This document shows, one piece after another, positions 3,697 through 5,140 of a stretch of DNA of 5,140 bases. Below the pieces are notes generated by a model. That model searched no databases and was not told the DNA's origin. It was given only the letters and a program-made list of their open reading frames with translations. The translations under genes and the position numbers were made by a program. This DNA is from an uncultured Eubacteriales bacterium (GTDB lineage: Bacteria; Bacillota_A; Clostridia; Christensenellales; Aristaeellaceae). How positions within the stretch are numbered: position 1 is the stretch's first letter; the number at the start of each line of letters is the position of its first letter. The stretch spans positions 1 to 5,140 of the forward strand of contig USEE01000133.1 in assembly GCA_900553645.1 (NCBI GenBank). The letters run 5' to 3'.

Positions 3697-5118
3697 GTGG
3701 ATGTTCATATAAATAATTTTTTCACTCCGGACGCTAAAACCGGAGAACGCAAGCGCGTACATATGATAGGAATAGGCGGGTCCAGCATGTCGGGTCTGGC
3801 GCAGATGCTGGCGATAAAGGGCTGCCGCGTGACGGGTTCCGACCGCGACGAATCCGAACATACGCGCACCTTGGCGGCACGTGGTATTGAGGTATTCATC
3901 GGGCACAAGCCTGAAAATGTTGAGGGCGCTGATTTAGTCGTCTACACTGCCGCGATTGCGCCGGACAACTGCGAGCGTGTCCATGCGCGCGAACTGGGCA
4001 TACCCGAGATGGAGCGTGCGGTACTGCTGGGGCAGCTGATGGAGGGCTACAAGCGTGCGGTCAACGTATGCGGCACGCACGGCAAGACGACCACCTCGGC
4101 AATGCTGGCGCAGACGCTTTGGGAGCTGAACACCAATCCGACGGTACACATTGGCGGCGATCTGCCTGCGCTGGGCGGCAGCACATTGGCAGGCGGGCAC
4201 GAATGCTTTGTGGCCGAGGCGTGCGAGTTCAACCGCAGTTTCTTACACTTCAATCCCACTCATGTGGTAATGCTGAACATTGAGGCAGATCACTTGGACT
4301 GCTATGGCACGTTTGAGAATCTGCTGGCGGCGTTCCATCAGTTTGCGGCCAAGGTACCCGAGGACGGCTATCTGATAGGCTACGGCGACGACCCGAACGT
4401 GATGGATATAATGAACGAGGTCGAATGCAACATACTTTCGTTCGGTATGAGCGACGAGAACGACGTATACCCGGCGAATCTCACTTACGACGAGTTTGGG
4501 CGTGCGACGTGCGACGTGATGCTGTTTGGTCAGCCGATGACCAAGCTGACTTTGAGCGTACCGGGCGAGTACATGCTGATCAACGCTTTGGCGGTAATGG
4601 CATGCACGTATTCTTTAGGCCTGGACGCGCACCTGGTTGCGGCGACGCTGGGACACTTCACGGGCGTACACCGTCGTTTCGAGCTGACGAGCGTAACGGA
4701 CGGCGTAGCGGTCTACACTGACTACGGCCATCATCCGACCGAGATCCGCAACGTCCTCAGCGTAGCGATGCAGCAGCCGCACCGCAAGCTCTGGGCGGTC
4801 TGGCAGCCGCACACGTACTCGCGCACGAAGAACCTATTCAAGGACTTTGTAAAGTGCTTTGACGGCGTAGACCACGTACTGATAACCGACATCTACGGCG
4901 CGCGCGAAAAAGACCCGGGCGACATCAAAACCGAAATGCTCCTCCCCCATCTACGCGCCCGCGGCCTGGTCGTAAACCACACCCCCACCTTCGACGACGC
5001 CGAAGCCTACCTGCGCAAATACTGGAAGCCCGGTGATCTGGTAATCACTCTGGGCTGCGGCAACATCAACCTACTCAACGACCAGATCAAGGAACACGGA
5101 GACAGTGTGGAGGGGTGA
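3697..5118 (+). CDS. murC: MurC, UDP-N-acetylmuramate--L-alanine ligase
   Basis: A 473-residue cytosolic ligase that adds L-alanine to UDP-N-acetylmuramate using ATP, the first amino-acid step of peptidoglycan stem-peptide assembly (EC 6.3.2.8). Three Mur-ligase domains are visible. The N-terminal nucleotide-sugar domain has HMIGIGGSSMSG (22-33). The central ATPase domain has the P-loop GTHGKTTT (126-133), EACEFNRSF (174-182) and NIEADHLDCYG (194-204). The C-terminal domain has GVHRRFE (323-329), DYGHHPTEI (342-350) and QPHTYSRT (370-377). Length is normal and no key residue is missing. The start is GTG at 3697: an in-frame stop (3691-3693) lies just upstream and the next ATG (3763) would cut into the first beta strand. 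AAAGG at 3681-3685 is a modest ribosome site, 11 bases away. The last 200 bases become C-rich, unlike the rest. GGAGG and a GTG overlapping the stop (5115) could begin another gene, but only 22 bases remain. Confidence 0.98.
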   Translation: MDVHINNFFTPDAKTGERKRVHMIGIGGSSMSGLAQMLAIKGCRVTGSDRDESEHTRTLAARGIEVFIGHKPENVEGADLVVYTAAIAPDNCERVHARELGIPEMERAVLLGQLMEGYKRAVNVCGTHGKTTTSAMLAQTLWELNTNPTVHIGGDLPALGGSTLAGGHECFVAEACEFNRSFLHFNPTHVVMLNIEADHLDCYGTFENLLAAFHQFAAKVPEDGYLIGYGDDPNVMDIMNEVECNILSFGMSDENDVYPANLTYDEFGRATCDVMLFGQPMTKLTLSVPGEYMLINALAVMACTYSLGLDAHLVAATLGHFTGVHRRFELTSVTDGVAVYTDYGHHPTEIRNVLSVAMQQPHRKLWAVWQPHTYSRTKNLFKDFVKCFDGVDHVLITDIYGAREKDPGDIKTEMLLPHLRARGLVVNHTPTFDDAEAYLRKYWKPGDLVITLGCGNINLLNDQIKEHGDSVEG

Positions 5119-5140
5119 CGTGGGGGGTACGTGTTCTTTC

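Noticed and set aside
5115..5140. Start of a gene after murC (GTG overlapping the murC stop, or GTG at 5120 or 5131)
   Set aside because: G-rich sequence offers several start and ribosome-site options but fewer than ten codons are visible, so none can be supported.

Overview
The window looks like chromosomal DNA of a fairly GC-rich member of the Bacillota, most likely an uncultured Clostridia-type bacterium. The evidence is a B. subtilis-type PurR (winged helix plus phosphoribosyltransferase fold), a clostridial-style MurC, an XpaC/TelA gene pair, strong GGAGG-type ribosome binding sites, and GTG starts on two genes. The taxonomic placement is inference. No mobile element, CRISPR array, tRNA or rRNA was seen.

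Layout. Positions 1-125 (minus) hold the first 41 codons of a small single-span membrane protein that runs off the left edge. Positions 162-1400 (minus) are telA (yaaN family, 'toxic anion resistance'). Positions 1460-2125 (minus) are xpaC, a two-span membrane protein. These three read leftward with gaps of 36 and 59 bases and look like one operon. A good sigma-A-type promoter lies 38 bases ahead of xpaC, with a palindrome over its -35 box and two 11-bp direct repeats farther upstream. An intrinsic terminator (2395-2430, minus) closes the gene to the right, so xpaC-telA is a separate transcription unit.

Positions 2440-3252 (minus) encode PurR, the purine-operon regulator. A 444-base gap then separates it from murC (3697-5118, plus), which is divergently transcribed and complete. 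The gap carries a probable purR promoter with two PurBox-like sequences (possible autoregulation), a probable murC promoter with a palindrome in its spacer, and two very short open frames in the murC leader.

Functionally the window joins cell-wall precursor synthesis (murC), purine-responsive regulation (purR) and a poorly understood membrane/stress operon (xpaC-telA plus one partner). Most of it is ordinary core genome. The less-described material is the control region of the xpaC-telA operon, its unnamed third gene, and the divergent purR/murC control region.
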